Positions 27,313-36,600 of a stretch of DNA of 64,000 nucleotides are shown piece by piece. Under the pieces are notes generated by a model, which was given only the letters and a program-made list of their open reading frames with translations, ran no database searches and was not told where the DNA came from. The translations under genes and the position numbers were made by a program. The stretch comes from JAYEPK01 sp048569615 (GTDB lineage Archaea; Thermoplasmatota; Penumbrarchaeia; Penumbrarchaeales; Penumbrarchaeaceae). The DNA lies in assembly GCA_048569615.1 (NCBI GenBank), contig JBLIRK010000005.1:1-64000 (forward strand), written 5' to 3'. Numbering within the stretch: position 1 is the stretch's first letter; every line of letters begins with the position of its first letter.

Positions 27313-27630
27313 CTATGATAATAGAATTATTAAAAAGGTCACGACACCGATGACCAGCAGTCCTGTGCCGACACCCAGACCAATATTCTTCATCTTCTTC
27401 TCTTTCCGGTTCAAGGGCCGGATCCTTCCCTCCTTCCTGTACTTGGCCTCAATGGAGGATCCTATGACAGTTCCTATTGAAACTCCGATGGCGGGACCGA
27501 ATGAAAAGAAGACCGGATTGCCGGTAGAGACTACAAGTGGAATGCCCACGGCCAAGAAAATGGCCGTGCCTATAACCATCCATAAACCGATGAAATGTCC
27601 CTCCGGGTAAAGGGCTCTCCTCTCCTCCAT
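27313..27630 (-). CDS. Small three-helix membrane protein, unknown function
   Basis: 105 residues with hydrophobic helices at about 13-35, 38-58 and 82-104, and a basic loop between the last two (EAKYRKEGRIRPLNRKEKK). Several Gly residues line the first two helices. A minus-strand TATA-like CATTTATATCC (27653-27664) is centred about 28 bases before ATG 27630. No family is recognised. Confidence 0.6.
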   Translation of the reverse strand: MEERRALYPEGHFIGLWMVIGTAIFLAVGIPLVVSTGNPVFFSFGPAIGVSIGTVIGSSIEAKYRKEGRIRPLNRKEKKMKNIGLGVGTGLLVIGVVTFLIILLS

Positions 27631-27770
27631 GATAATTCAACCACGGAGGCATGGATATAAATGTTTTATTGTACAGTAGTGAAAACTAACTGGATTCCGG
27701 ATCTCCCTTATCCAAATCTGGCCTAGAAATAGAAAAATAGTTTAAGCCACATTCCACAACGGGAAGGGAT

Positions 27771-28319
27771 ATGAGAATGGAGAATGATTTGAGATCAACA
27801 CGATCCAGACATAGGGTCGCTAAAATGGACAGACCCGAATATGACGATCCCAAGGAGATCGAAAGGTTCCGGAGGATAAAGACCATTCTGAAGGCAGTGG
27901 GATTTCCTCTGCTCATAATAGGGGTAATCGTAGAGCTTACGGGGCTGATATTGTTCTTCAGCCTCTTCTTCATGGACGATCCGATACCTTTCTGGAGAGC
28001 TCCCGTTGGCATTATATTGATGGCAGCTGGGGGTTTCATGACAATGATCGGATTGGTCATGCTGTGGAACGCCTATATCGGGAAGTTCGCGAAATACTAT
28101 TCAACCGAGATGAAGGGAGCTTATTCCAAAGCAGGCGACGGACTGGGTTACGGATTCGCACACGGTGCGAGGAGGGCAGGAGCCTTCAATTTGGGCTCTC
28201 CTGCCAACTCCAGGGGGGGTTATGGCAGCAGAGAAGTCGTGAAAGTGAGGTGCAGAAGCTGCGGTTACCTTGATTCCGAGGATGCGAGGTTCTGCAGTAA
28301 ATGCGGCAAAAGGCTTTGA
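27771..28319 (+). CDS. Two-helix membrane protein with C-terminal zinc ribbon
   Basis: 182 residues. A basic N-terminus is followed by two hydrophobic helices (about 42-66 and 76-100), a Gly/Ala-rich linker (GAYSKAGDGLGYGFAHGARR) and a C-terminal zinc ribbon with CRSCGYLDSEDARFCSKCG (two CxxC knuckles). Zinc ribbons of this type often sit at the end of archaeal membrane proteins. GGGAAGGG directly precedes ATG 27771, and a TATA-like AGTTTAAGCC lies near 27739-27748. Function unknown. Confidence 0.7.
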   Translation: MRMENDLRSTRSRHRVAKMDRPEYDDPKEIERFRRIKTILKAVGFPLLIIGVIVELTGLILFFSLFFMDDPIPFWRAPVGIILMAAGGFMTMIGLVMLWNAYIGKFAKYYSTEMKGAYSKAGDGLGYGFAHGARRAGAFNLGSPANSRGGYGSREVVKVRCRSCGYLDSEDARFCSKCGKRL

Positions 28320-28324
28320 TCCCA

Positions 28325-28465
28325 TCATTTGATCCTAGGATATCTCAGCAGGATAACGGTCCTGCATGGTTTGGCGGTGCATTCTTTCGGTTCGAGCGAA
28401 TCCAATTCGAACAGGTCATTTCCAATCATTTTCCTCTCCGGCAACGTTACACCCTTGCTTTTCAT
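28325..28465 (-). CDS. Possible small basic protein, 46 aa
   Basis: A short open frame from ATG 28465 to TGA 28325 encodes 46 residues beginning MKSKGVTLPERKMIGNDLFE, with two cysteines (ECTAKPC) and a basic end (LLRYPRIK). A TATA-like CTAATATAG is centred about 30 bases upstream (near 28497), giving the same promoter-to-start spacing as other leaderless genes in this window. It is divergent from the SemiSWEET gene and convergent with the zinc-ribbon membrane gene. No family recognised; codon use is ordinary. It may be spurious. Confidence 0.4.
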   Translation of the reverse strand: MKSKGVTLPERKMIGNDLFELDSLEPKECTAKPCRTVILLRYPRIK

Positions 28466-28489
28466 GATGATTACCAATATGTTGTAATA

Positions 28490-28526
28490 CATTACTATAT
28501 TAGTAATTGTAGCTTAACAATATTAT
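28490..28526. promoter_or_regulatory. Divergent promoter pair between the 46-aa frame and SemiSWEET
   Basis: An AT-rich core holds a minus-strand TATA-like CTAATATAG (about 28493-28501) and a plus-strand TTAACAATATTATT (about 28514-28527). Each is about 25-30 bases from the ATG of its gene (28465 and 28550). Confidence 0.4.
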
Positions 28527-28549
28527 TACCCCCTGTGTTTTCCTCCTCC

Positions 28550-28804
28550 ATGGTCTGGACATCTGCGATAGGTTTCATTGCGGCCGTGCTTACAACATCA
28601 TCCTTCGTGCCCCAGGTGGTCAAGGTGGTAAGGACCAAGCATACGAAGGATATCTCACTTTTAATGTATGTCATCATCACCTTGGGCATTTCGATGTGGC
28701 TTGCCTACGGAATATTTATCCACGACCTGCCGGTTATCGCCGCCAATGCTGTGACCCTCGTATTCGTTCTTCTCGTCCTGTTCTTCAAGATCAGATACAG
28801 GTAG
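28550..28804 (+). CDS. SemiSWEET-type sugar transporter (PQ-loop/MtN3 family)
   Basis: 84 residues, the normal length of a SemiSWEET protomer. Three transmembrane helices with the PQ motif in helix 1 (TSSFVPQVVKVVRTKHTKDIS), a short second helix (LMYVIITLGISMWLAYGIF) and a third (VIAANAVTLVFVLLVLFFKIRY) carrying the conserved Asn. SemiSWEETs dimerise and pass mono- or disaccharides down gradients. The longer reading from 28301 runs through the promoter and is rejected; ATG 28550 is near the predicted transcript start. Confidence 0.85.
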   Translation: MVWTSAIGFIAAVLTTSSFVPQVVKVVRTKHTKDISLLMYVIITLGISMWLAYGIFIHDLPVIAANAVTLVFVLLVLFFKIRYR

Positions 28805-28812
28805 GAACCGTT

Positions 28813-29133
28813 TCAATCTCCCCTTGGTTTCACGGTATTCCCTTCGACCATGAGGACGACAGTTCTTTCCTCCGCCCTCGTTCGATGCTCCACCCCCCTG
28901 GGTACAGTGAAACCCTGATGGGGGAGCAGCTCCACGGTACCTTCGGGAAGGTCCAGAAGCAGCCTTCCGCTGAGTACAAGGAAGAACTCATCCTCCCTGT
29001 CGTGATGGTGCCAGTGGAACTCGCCCTCGAAAATGCCCATCCTGACGAGGCAGTCGTTGACCTCGGAAAAGGAGAAATTGGTCCATTTCTCCCGGGTCCT
29101 TTCCACCATGGTGTCGATATCGATGACCTTCAT
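28813..29133 (-). CDS. Single-domain cupin
   Basis: 106 residues from ATG 29133 (an in-frame GTG at 29154 is possible). The metal-binding cupin motif 1 is intact: EFHWHHHDREDEFFLVLSGRL (H-x-H, Glu, Gly); motif 2 is PHQGFTVPRGVEHRT. Such mini-cupins bind Fe, Mn or Zn and may be dioxygenases, isomerases or sugar/ligand sensors; nothing here decides. It is convergent with SemiSWEET (8 bases apart). Confidence 0.82.
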   Translation of the reverse strand: MKVIDIDTMVERTREKWTNFSFSEVNDCLVRMGIFEGEFHWHHHDREDEFFLVLSGRLLLDLPEGTVELLPHQGFTVPRGVEHRTRAEERTVVLMVEGNTVKPRGD

Positions 29134-29200
29134 TTGACCCTTATTTTCAAGCACCAGCTCACTTCCTGACCTTAAGAGAAGTCTTCGTATTTCATGGATC

Positions 29201-29707
29201 TCAGATTATCAGCTGATAGGAGACTATAGGGGAAACTACGATCCCTTCCCAACAGGGTGTGAGCGACCAGGATTCATCTATGGAATGGAGCATCCCCTTC
29301 AACCTGCTGGTCCCGTTGCTCCAAGGGGTGAACTGGATGTGGCTGAACTTCATCTCGTATGACCTCGTTTCCCCGGGATCGAGGCATTCGATATCGTCGA
29401 TATTTATCTGATAATGGTCGTTGTGCGTGAGCCATATCGTTTCGTTGTTCGTCAGGTTGTGACTCTCGAGGAAGAGCATGAGATATCCCGAATAGAGCAG
29501 CGGAGTCTCCGCGTTGTTGGTAAGTTCGAAATTGACCGTTATCTCCTCCCCGGGACGGATCGCATCATCGCCAAGAACGATCTCAAGCTTCACATCGTGT
29601 TCGGATATCCATATCTCGCTCCTCACGGCGAAGAGGTAAATGTTGACAAGTATCAGCAGAAGGGTGATGCCGATGAGGATGCCCAGCAGAAGCCTTCTCC
29701 TTTTCAC
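29201..29707 (-). CDS. Membrane-anchored exported protein with beta-sandwich domain
   Basis: 168 residues, starting at GTG 29707 after AAGGTGGTG. Residues 6-27 form an uncleaved signal anchor (LLLGILIGITLLLILVNIYLF). The outside part looks like an Ig-like/BsuPI-type beta-sandwich: LEIVLGDDAIRPGEEITVNF, then LTNNAETPLLYSGYLMLF, and three Asn-x-Ser/Thr sequons. It follows the HAAS-sensor gene by 112 bases on the same strand and may be cotranscribed. Function unknown. Confidence 0.6.
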   Translation of the reverse strand: MKRRRLLLGILIGITLLLILVNIYLFAVRSEIWISEHDVKLEIVLGDDAIRPGEEITVNFELTNNAETPLLYSGYLMLFLESHNLTNNETIWLTHNDHYQINIDDIECLDPGETRSYEMKFSHIQFTPWSNGTSRLKGMLHSIDESWSLTPCWEGIVVSPIVSYQLII

Positions 29708-29819
29708 TGCACCACCTTGTAATCCTGGATATTCCCCACTCTATCAAGTAATGGGAATTTAGATCGGGGAGCTCCCCATCGTCAACAGTTCTGTTAAAGA
29801 TTGTGGTCGTCCATGTCAC

Positions 29820-30722
29820 TTATCTCTTGACGAGAAGTGCCTTTGTCATCTTTCCGTGGTAGTGGCAGATTATGTTTGACAGATGCAGCGTCCATGTGAG
29901 CATCACGAATCCCAGGAGAAATCCGAGAGGTATGAGGACCAATCGAGCCTTAACAGGCACCGGCAAACCCATGGGGAGCCCGGTAATTGTCCCAAGCAAC
30001 GAGGGTATTGGAAGCAGCACCAGCGAAATGGATAATGCCAGGAAGGTGATGAATATGGTGAAGTATATTATTCCCAGGGGAAACATCAGGAACATGTAGA
30101 GTAAAGAGGAGTACATCCTCGGGTCCTTGAACAGAGCCTTGAGCCTCTGCCAAATGGTTCCCTTCACCCTCAATTTCCTCTGTTTCTTCGGCATTCTGAT
30201 ACCGAGCATGAACTCCGTGAACCTTCCATGGACCCATGCGAGTCCGTAATTGCTCACGAGGAAAAGTGCTGCGATGAAGATGCCGAATACGAAGATTATC
30301 AGTGAAAGGCTTACGGAGATCATGGTGACCAGGTACGTGAAGTATATGATCCCTATGGGGAACATGAGAAGGAGGTACAGAAGTCCCGTATATGTCCTAG
30401 GATCCCTGTAGATACCGAAGATCTCTGCAAGAAATGATCTTCTCTCCTTCGTTTCCTTTATGACCTTGGTCTTTTCCCTGACCTTTTCATCAAGCTTGAC
30501 GTATGCTTTAGCGACCTCTTTCGGAGAGCCGTAATCCCTCGCTGCAAGGGCAACTGCCTTTTCCTTGCTCTTTGCCCTTCCGCTGTCGAGAATCTCCTCC
30601 ACCATGACGCTCAGATGCTCCTCCGCATCATCCATGGCATCCGAGATAATGGCCTCGTCTATGCCCTTGAGCTCCCTTTTGAGGTCTTGGATATAATCCT
30701 TGATGGAAACGTATCTAACCAT
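29820..30722 (-). CDS. HAAS-domain membrane sensor with two sensor-type transmembrane units
   Basis: 300 residues. The N-terminus (SIKDYIQDLKRELKGIDEAI, then EEHLSVMVEEILDSGRA and RDYGSPKEVAKAYVK) matches the HAAS/DUF1700-type helical domain often coupled with PadR regulators. Two homologous membrane units follow, about 100-190 and 200-290. Each opens with FxDPRxYxxLLYxxLMFPxGIIYF, the mark of the 'putative sensor' family, so the gene holds an internal duplication. It overlaps the PadR gene by 8 bases and has GGGGGAAG before its ATG. Likely role: relays an envelope signal to PadR. Confidence 0.8.
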   Translation of the reverse strand: MVRYVSIKDYIQDLKRELKGIDEAIISDAMDDAEEHLSVMVEEILDSGRAKSKEKAVALAARDYGSPKEVAKAYVKLDEKVREKTKVIKETKERRSFLAEIFGIYRDPRTYTGLLYLLLMFPIGIIYFTYLVTMISVSLSLIIFVFGIFIAALFLVSNYGLAWVHGRFTEFMLGIRMPKKQRKLRVKGTIWQRLKALFKDPRMYSSLLYMFLMFPLGIIYFTIFITFLALSISLVLLPIPSLLGTITGLPMGLPVPVKARLVLIPLGFLLGFVMLTWTLHLSNIICHYHGKMTKALLVKR

Positions 30723-31098
30723 CGATCTTCCCCCTGAGGATCTTGTTCACGAACTCAGTTGTATCTTCCCAGGTCCTGGACCAGACCTCGAGTTTGTCCT
30801 TCCCCTTCTTTGTTATTCTGTAGTATTTCCTCGGAGGTCCCGATTCCGAGGCCTTTATCTCGCTTTTAAGGTAGCCTTTCTTCTCCATCGCCCGAAGCAC
30901 CGGATATATGGTTCCCTGCTTCATCTGGACACCTGTCAAGTTCATTTCCTCCATCTGCTTGGCGATCTGGTAGCCGTAAAGTGGCTCCTTCGAGTTGTCG
31001 CAGATGGCCAGAAGTATCAGTGAGATGAGCCCCGTAACAAGCTCCTTCTCGAACTTCTCGTCCCGCTTTATCTTTTCATCTTTCTTCATGGGGATCAC
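30715..31098 (-). CDS. PadR-family transcriptional regulator
   Basis: 127 residues. Winged-helix domain: ISLILLAICDNSKEPLYGYQ, then IAKQMEEMNLTGVQMKQGTIYPVLRAMEKKGYL (the PadR GTIYP-L-ME-G signature), then SGPPRKYYRITKKGKDKL for the wing. A C-terminal helix (WEDTTEFVNKIL) should form the dimer interface. Start ATG 31098 overlaps the stop of the DUF4097-like gene (ATGA), and its own end overlaps the HAAS gene, so the three are co-translated. It probably represses its own operon; see the repeats at 32155-32186. Confidence 0.9.
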   Translation of the reverse strand: MIPMKKDEKIKRDEKFEKELVTGLISLILLAICDNSKEPLYGYQIAKQMEEMNLTGVQMKQGTIYPVLRAMEKKGYLKSEIKASESGPPRKYYRITKKGKDKLEVWSRTWEDTTEFVNKILRGKIDG

Positions 31099-32090
31099 CC
31101 CTTTCCTTCCAGAGTGATGTCCCCCGAATCTGTCTCCAGTCTGACCAAGGGGCCTCCTTCGTTCACCTGACCCCTCTTCTCCTTGTCCCTAGGATATCTA
31201 AATGTGACATTGTCCTCATAAAAGCCGGTGATCCTCAGATCACCGGCATCGGTATAAAGCTCGAAATCAAAGGAGCTGTTAACCGGAAATGATACCTTGA
31301 TGTCTCCCGCGCTGTTGCGGACATCCAATCCGTTCTCATCCAGTTCCATCAGGTCGAGATCGATATCTCCCGCCTCGGCATCGACCCTTGAGATGATGCC
31401 GCAGTTCTCGCATTTCACGTTGCCCGCATCGGCCCTCACGTAGTCGATGTGGCCGATGTTGGTCAATTTGATGTCTCCAGCATCGCTTCTGACGTCTCCG
31501 ACGAATTCCACTTGGGTGATTTCGATGTCGCCGACATCCGATTCCAGACTCTCGATCCTCTGAACATTCTTGATCCTGACATCTCCGGCGTTGGACCTGA
31601 CCCTCGTGAGGTTCTCCGAATCGTAGACCAGGATCCTCCCGGCTCTGTTCGTCAACGAAATGTTTCCCTCTGCACCTTCGAGCCTGAGAATCCCAAAGTT
31701 CACTTCTATCCTCTTGACCGTCATTTCGGCCGGGATGTAGACCGTCAGGTCCATCCATACCCAGGGGGAGTCCTTGTCCCTCTTCGTCGTGATCCTGAAG
31801 GTGTCCTGTTTCTCCACGTGAAGGTCGATCTTGTCCAGCTCCTCCGCCCCGAAGAGGGTCTTCTTCGTCCCTTTGATCTCGATCTTGCTCTCATCCCATG
31901 AGTAGACCTTCACATCGCCCATGTCGTTTATGACCTCCAGCTCGAGATCTTTGTCCCAGGGGTGGGTTTCGACCACCTCCTTCCGGTCCATCTGGAAATA
32001 ACCCATACCTGCCCAGTATGTGGTTATGGCCAGCATGAGCGCTATCATGACCACTGTGAGGACAAGGAACGCTCTCCAGCTGTGCTTCAG
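31095..32090 (-). CDS. DUF4097-type membrane-anchored beta-solenoid protein
   Basis: 331 residues when read from CTG 32090. A signal anchor at about 4-28 (WRAFLVLTVVMIALMLAITTYW) is followed by an outside domain of repeated strands ending in AGDI/VGDI/AGDVRI (DVKVYSW; RVRSNAGDVRIKNV; SLESDVGDIEITQV; DVRSDAGDIKLTNI; YVRADAGNVKCENC and more), the hallmark of DUF4097. No ATG or GTG is in frame at the start. An upstream TTG (32180) lies next to the TATA box and cannot be in the transcript; CTG 32090 has GGGGGGGTG at the right spacing. DUF4097 proteins commonly accompany PadR and DUF1700/HAAS proteins. Confidence 0.75.
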   Translation of the reverse strand: MKHSWRAFLVLTVVMIALMLAITTYWAGMGYFQMDRKEVVETHPWDKDLELEVINDMGDVKVYSWDESKIEIKGTKKTLFGAEELDKIDLHVEKQDTFRITTKRDKDSPWVWMDLTVYIPAEMTVKRIEVNFGILRLEGAEGNISLTNRAGRILVYDSENLTRVRSNAGDVRIKNVQRIESLESDVGDIEITQVEFVGDVRSDAGDIKLTNIGHIDYVRADAGNVKCENCGIISRVDAEAGDIDLDLMELDENGLDVRNSAGDIKVSFPVNSSFDFELYTDAGDLRITGFYEDNVTFRYPRDKEKRGQVNEGGPLVRLETDSGDITLEGKG

Positions 32091-32154
32091 GATGACACCC
32101 CCCCGAACCTGCCTTCGGGATAGGTGATGGACCTTCCCGCCGGCATTATTGTAG

Positions 32155-32193
32155 AGTGCATAGTAGTGTAAAGTGCACAATAGTATATATAGG
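32155..32193 (-). promoter_or_regulatory. TATA box and direct repeats before the DUF4097-PadR-HAAS operon
   Basis: A minus-strand TATA box CTATATATAC lies at 32184-32193. Over the expected start site are two copies of AGTGCA (32155-32160 and 32172-32177, plus-strand sense, 17 bases apart), each followed by TAGTA-like sequence. Their position would suit a repressor site, plausibly for PadR. Inferred from position and repetition only. Confidence 0.4.
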
Positions 32194-32240
32194 TTTCCCG
32201 GATCGGAAAATGGCTGATATGCATTTGTGTTGACTAGATC

Positions 32241-32900
32241 TCAACCATACATCGGTCCCGGTTCCGAATGGGGACCTTCCGCTTCCTCCTTTGCCCGTTG
32301 CTCCAGCAAACTGTTGGTCTGCTGGAGGAGGTTCTTGGCGGATTCTTCGTCGAGGCCTCCCCGATGGACAAGGAAATCCAGGATGGATTCCTCACTCTCT
32401 CCCGATTGCAGTTTCACCGCAACAATGGCCAGGAACCTGTTGGCCATGAACTCCTGCATCTCCTCCGTCAGTCCGAGTATCTTTATCAGGTTGTGGGCTC
32501 CGACGATAAGAAGCGTCAGGGCGTCGTTGAACTCTTCCTTCCCCAGTGAGTTGAGGTCAAGGTCCACCTGGATGATGGGATTGTCCTCGTAGCCGATCAG
32601 TCCTGCCTTCATCAGGTTCAGGTCGGAGTTAAGGTGGAGCAGCTTCTTGTAGATCCTCATCCTCTCCGTTGCTTCCATGGCATCGGTCGGAATGATGGGA
32701 TTTATCACAAGATTGGCAAAGTGCTTCCCGACTACAACCTCCACGTTGAATGGTATCTTGGGATGGGAGGCGGTTATGAGCGTCTTGTCCGGCTGCCCCT
32801 CTATGCCGCTGGTCTGGATGTCCCACGGATAATCTATGAGCAGTTCGGCGCCATCCTTCCCTTCTGTAAGCCATTTGGATATCTTCTCTGTCCATTCCAT
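32241..32900 (-). CDS. Conserved-looking soluble protein, possibly YbjN/secretion-chaperone-like
   Basis: 219 residues from ATG 32900. A TATA-like TGTTTATTAACC (32927-32938) lies about 32 bases upstream, which rejects the longer reading from 33002. Order of elements: helix WTEKISKWLTEG, strands with FNVEVVVGKHFANLVINPI, helix RMRIYKKLLHLNSDLN, and strand NPIIQVDLDLNSLGKEEFND. This layout resembles the YbjN / type-III-chaperone-like fold. A helical C-terminus with a UBA-like segment (SEESILDFLVHRGGLDEESAKNLL, in part) follows. Function not known. Confidence 0.5.
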   Translation of the reverse strand: MEWTEKISKWLTEGKDGAELLIDYPWDIQTSGIEGQPDKTLITASHPKIPFNVEVVVGKHFANLVINPIIPTDAMEATERMRIYKKLLHLNSDLNLMKAGLIGYEDNPIIQVDLDLNSLGKEEFNDALTLLIVGAHNLIKILGLTEEMQEFMANRFLAIVAVKLQSGESEESILDFLVHRGGLDEESAKNLLQQTNSLLEQRAKEEAEGPHSEPGPMYG

Positions 32901-33024
32901 ATTAATCCACACTCCTATCATATCTCGGTTAATAAACATTGTCAAGGGAATATGTGTTGTTCTTTGAATCGGTACATCAGGTACGGGAATGCATGAAGAC
33001 ATTATTAGATTTAGACCTCACATT

Positions 33025-33597
33025 TCAGTCCTTGCTCAGGATGGAATACACCCTTCCGTCAACCGGACCATCCTCGAGGATGTACCTGTCCCTGAGGGTA
33101 CCTTCCATGAAGAAACCGCATTTCTCCATGACCCTGGATGATCTGATGTTGGGGGCAAAGATGACCGCTGATATCCTGTGGAGTTTCAATTTATCGAAAC
33201 CGTAGGCCACAAGTCCTCTGACAGCTTCGGGCATTATGCCCTGACCCCAGTGCTTCCTTCCCAGCCAGTAGCCGATCTCGCAGGCCCTATTCTGCCATTC
33301 GATGTTCATAAGGCCGATCCCGCCGATGACCCTGTCGAAATCCTTTTCCGCTATTGCAAGATTGAGTGCGCTTCCCTCATCGAACCATTTCATGTTCTTA
33401 TCTATGAAGTTTATGGCATCATCCGGGCCGTACGGATGAGGGATATTGAGGGTATATCTCGAGATGCCCCGATCGTTGATCTGTTCCGCGATATCATCCA
33501 CATCCTCCATCCTGAACCTTCTCAGGACCACGATACCGCAGTCAATCGTTATGTCTTCCTCGAACGGCTCCTCTTCCATGCTCCCGCCTTCTTCCAT
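33025..33597 (-). CDS. GNAT N-acetyltransferase (RimJ/RimL type)
   Basis: 190 residues from ATG 33597. Typical ordering: LRRFRMEDVDDIAEQIND at the N-terminus, IGGIGLMNIEWQNRACEIGY, then the acetyl-CoA pyrophosphate loop in WLGRKHWGQGIMPEAVRG, HRISAVIFAPNIRSSRVMEK and CGFFMEGTLRDRY. RimJ/RimL relatives acetylate protein N-termini, tRNA-linked or small amine substrates. It begins 5 bases after the stop of the giant repeat protein and is probably on its transcript. Confidence 0.87.
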   Translation of the reverse strand: MEEGGSMEEEPFEEDITIDCGIVVLRRFRMEDVDDIAEQINDRGISRYTLNIPHPYGPDDAINFIDKNMKWFDEGSALNLAIAEKDFDRVIGGIGLMNIEWQNRACEIGYWLGRKHWGQGIMPEAVRGLVAYGFDKLKLHRISAVIFAPNIRSSRVMEKCGFFMEGTLRDRYILEDGPVDGRVYSILSKD

Positions 33598-33601
33598 GGA
33601 A

Positions 33602-36600
33602 CTATCTTCTGTGATTAGTAATCTGTGATGGTGATTCTGTATCATCCTTTCTCTTAATGAAGAACAGGTAGACCAAAACGGATAGTATCAGAAGGGAGAT
33701 GATCAATGCAATTATTGCCATGATCACGGAAAGGGAAACGGAGCCCTTTGTTTCGGACTGCTCCTCCTCCACATTGGAGAGGCTCTCTTCAAGATCTTCC
33801 AGCAGCGTAAGGTCTTCCTCAATGTTCTGCAACCTTGACGAGAGCAGGAATAGATCTTGCCTAGTGGACATCAGTCCGGATATGTTTTCGAGCCTTTCCT
33901 TCAATGCAATGTCGAAATCGGAAATCCTGGATCCAAGTTCGTTGATGGTTTCCAGAATGAGGGTGTCGTTTGTCATTATCTGGTCCGACAGATGCTCCAG
34001 CCTCAAGCTTATACCTGCCAGGGAAAGGTCCTGGATCCCGTTCAGAAGGTCCTCGATCTCCGTAATCGAGGAAGAGAGATTGGTCTCGGATCTGGCCATC
34101 ATATCCCTCAATCCTGATAGTCCTACAAAAAGTTCCGAGCGGAAGAGCCGGATATCGCTGTCCATGCCGAGCAGTTCCTGATGCAGGGAAGAGTTGACAG
34201 CCTCGAGCTGAAGTGCCAATGATAGGAGCCCGCTCTCGAACCTCAGTCTTAGCATATCTATCTCGTTCTGTATCGTTTCGTTGAACCCGCTTAGGTCGGC
34301 CACCATGGTGCTCAATATCGCAGTGATATCGTTGCCAAGGGAGGTCATTCCGTGTGTCAGCGTGGTTATGTTCATGTCCACGGCCGAAAGCAGAACGAGG
34401 ATCTCCATGAATCCCATGTCCATATCACCGGAAAGGATGTTGAGATCTGAGGCGGCATTGGTAACATTTACGTCCACAGCCCGAAGCAGAGCGATCATGG
34501 TTGCAGTATGCAGGTCGTAGGTCCCCTTGAAGCTGCCGAACTCGGTCCTGTGGGCGTTGAGCTCGCTTATTATGGTATCCAGGTCGGTCAGGACCTCGTC
34601 TATGTCCAGACCAAGTGCTGAAAGATCGGCTTTCAATGATGAGTTCACACCATGCAGTTCGGAGCGAAGTTCTGTCAATCCCGAGATGACATCACTTATC
34701 GACCCGTTGAGGAAGGCGAGATCGTTGCTGTTGACGTTTACGATGTTCAATATGGATGCGAGACTGAGGGTGATCGTGCCGTTGAAGAAGTCAACATCCG
34801 CTCCGGTGGAATTTATATCGTCCCAGATGTCCTCGAGCATAACCTTTATCCAGCCGGTCTCCGAAGTGTCCAGCAGTCCCACTGTTCCGTTCACATATCC
34901 AAGGATGACCTTCATCGTATCGATGTCAAGGGTGATGTTCGTCTCGAAGGAGAGGAATTCGTCCCTGTGCGAGCGGAGGTTCGAGGAAAGGTCCTGAAGT
35001 TCGGCAAGAATGGAGGCGTTTGCTCCGTCAAGTGATTTCGAGAGAAGTGTGATCCTGTATATGATGCCATCAAGTGTGTCGTTGAGGGAATCGACACCGC
35101 CAGATGTGCTTCCGAGCAGGGTGATGATCGTAGCGAGGTCAGTGCTGAATGTGTTGTTGATGAAATCTATGTCTGCGCTCCCCCGCTCCACAAGGTCGAA
35201 GAGGTCCGAGAGGTCCGAGAAGAGGGATAAGTTCAGGTAATCCAGGTCGAGGGCGATGTCCGCCAACAGGTTGGATATCAATGATAGTTCGGTATTGAAG
35301 CTTCCATTGACGTATTTGAGGTGGTTGTTGTTCTCGATCACGAAGTTTAGCAGTTCGGAAAGGTCCGTGCTCAAGGATGTGTTGAGATACCCGAGGCCGT
35401 CTTTGTTGTCCTTGGCGTATTGGAGAAGTTCGTAGAGTTCGGATTCTACCGTCATGTTGAGATATGTGAGCTTCTGGTTGATCATTGTGGCATAGAACAA
35501 TAATGTGTTCAGGTCGGTGTCGATGGAGTTGTTCATGAACTTCAGGTGGTTGTTGTTCTCTATGACGAAGGAGAGCAATGCCGATAGGTCCCCTTCTATC
35601 GACGAATTCATGTATTTCAGGAAGTTGTTGTTCTCGATAACGAATGAGAGCATTCCTGAGAGGTCGGAGCTTATGGTCCCGTTCATCGAATCCAGTTTGT
35701 TGTTCAAAGCTATCAGATAGTTCATCAGGGATGTGAGGTCGGAATCTATGGAATTGTTCATGTATTTGAGGTGGTTGTTGTTCTCGATGAGGAAGTCCAG
35801 AATATCGGCCAGGTCGGAATCTATGGAGGAGTTCATGTATTTGAGGTGGTTGTTGTTCTCAACGATGAAGTCCCGGAGCTCTGTCAGGTCGGCTTGGATG
35901 GATGCGTTCATGTATTTCAGGTGGTTGCTGTTCTCGATGAGGAAGGTCAGAAGCTCGGAGAGATCGGAATCAATGGAGTTGTTCATGTATTTCAGGTAGT
36001 TGTTGTTCTGGACCAGGAACGAAAGTATTGTGGCGAGGTCTGAATCAATGGAGTTGTTCATGTATTTGAGGTGGTTGTTGTTCTGGATGAGGAACGTCAA
36101 GACCGTAGTGAGTCCCCCTCCGAAGCTCGCGTTGGTATATTTCAGAATATTGTTATTCTCCACGATGAAGTCCCGGAGCTCCGTCAATTCGGATCGGATG
36201 GATGTGTTCATGAACTTCAGGTGGTTGTTGTTCTCCACGACGAAATCCAGCAGCTCCGTGAGGTCCGAATCTATCGAGGCATTCATGTACTTCAGGTGGT
36301 TGTTGTTCTCCACGATGAAGGTCCTCAATTCGGTGAGGTCGCTCCAAATAGTGTCGTTCATGAACTCCAGGTGAGCGTTGTGTGCTATGAGATAATCGAG
36401 GATATCCGTTATATCGGAACCAAGGGAGGAGTTGAGGTATTTCAGTCGGTTATTGTTCTCCACGATGAAGGTTAAAAGATCCGCGAGGTCCGAATCTATC
36501 GAGGCGTTCATGTGCTTCAGGTGATTGTTGTTCTCGATGAGGAAGGTGAGTATATCGGAGAGCTCCGAATGGACGGAAGCGTTCATTCCCTTCAGGTAGT

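Noticed and set aside
28390..28416. GGTTCGAGCGAATCC-like stretch considered as a tRNA T-arm
   Set aside because: No acceptor, D or anticodon arms could be found around it.
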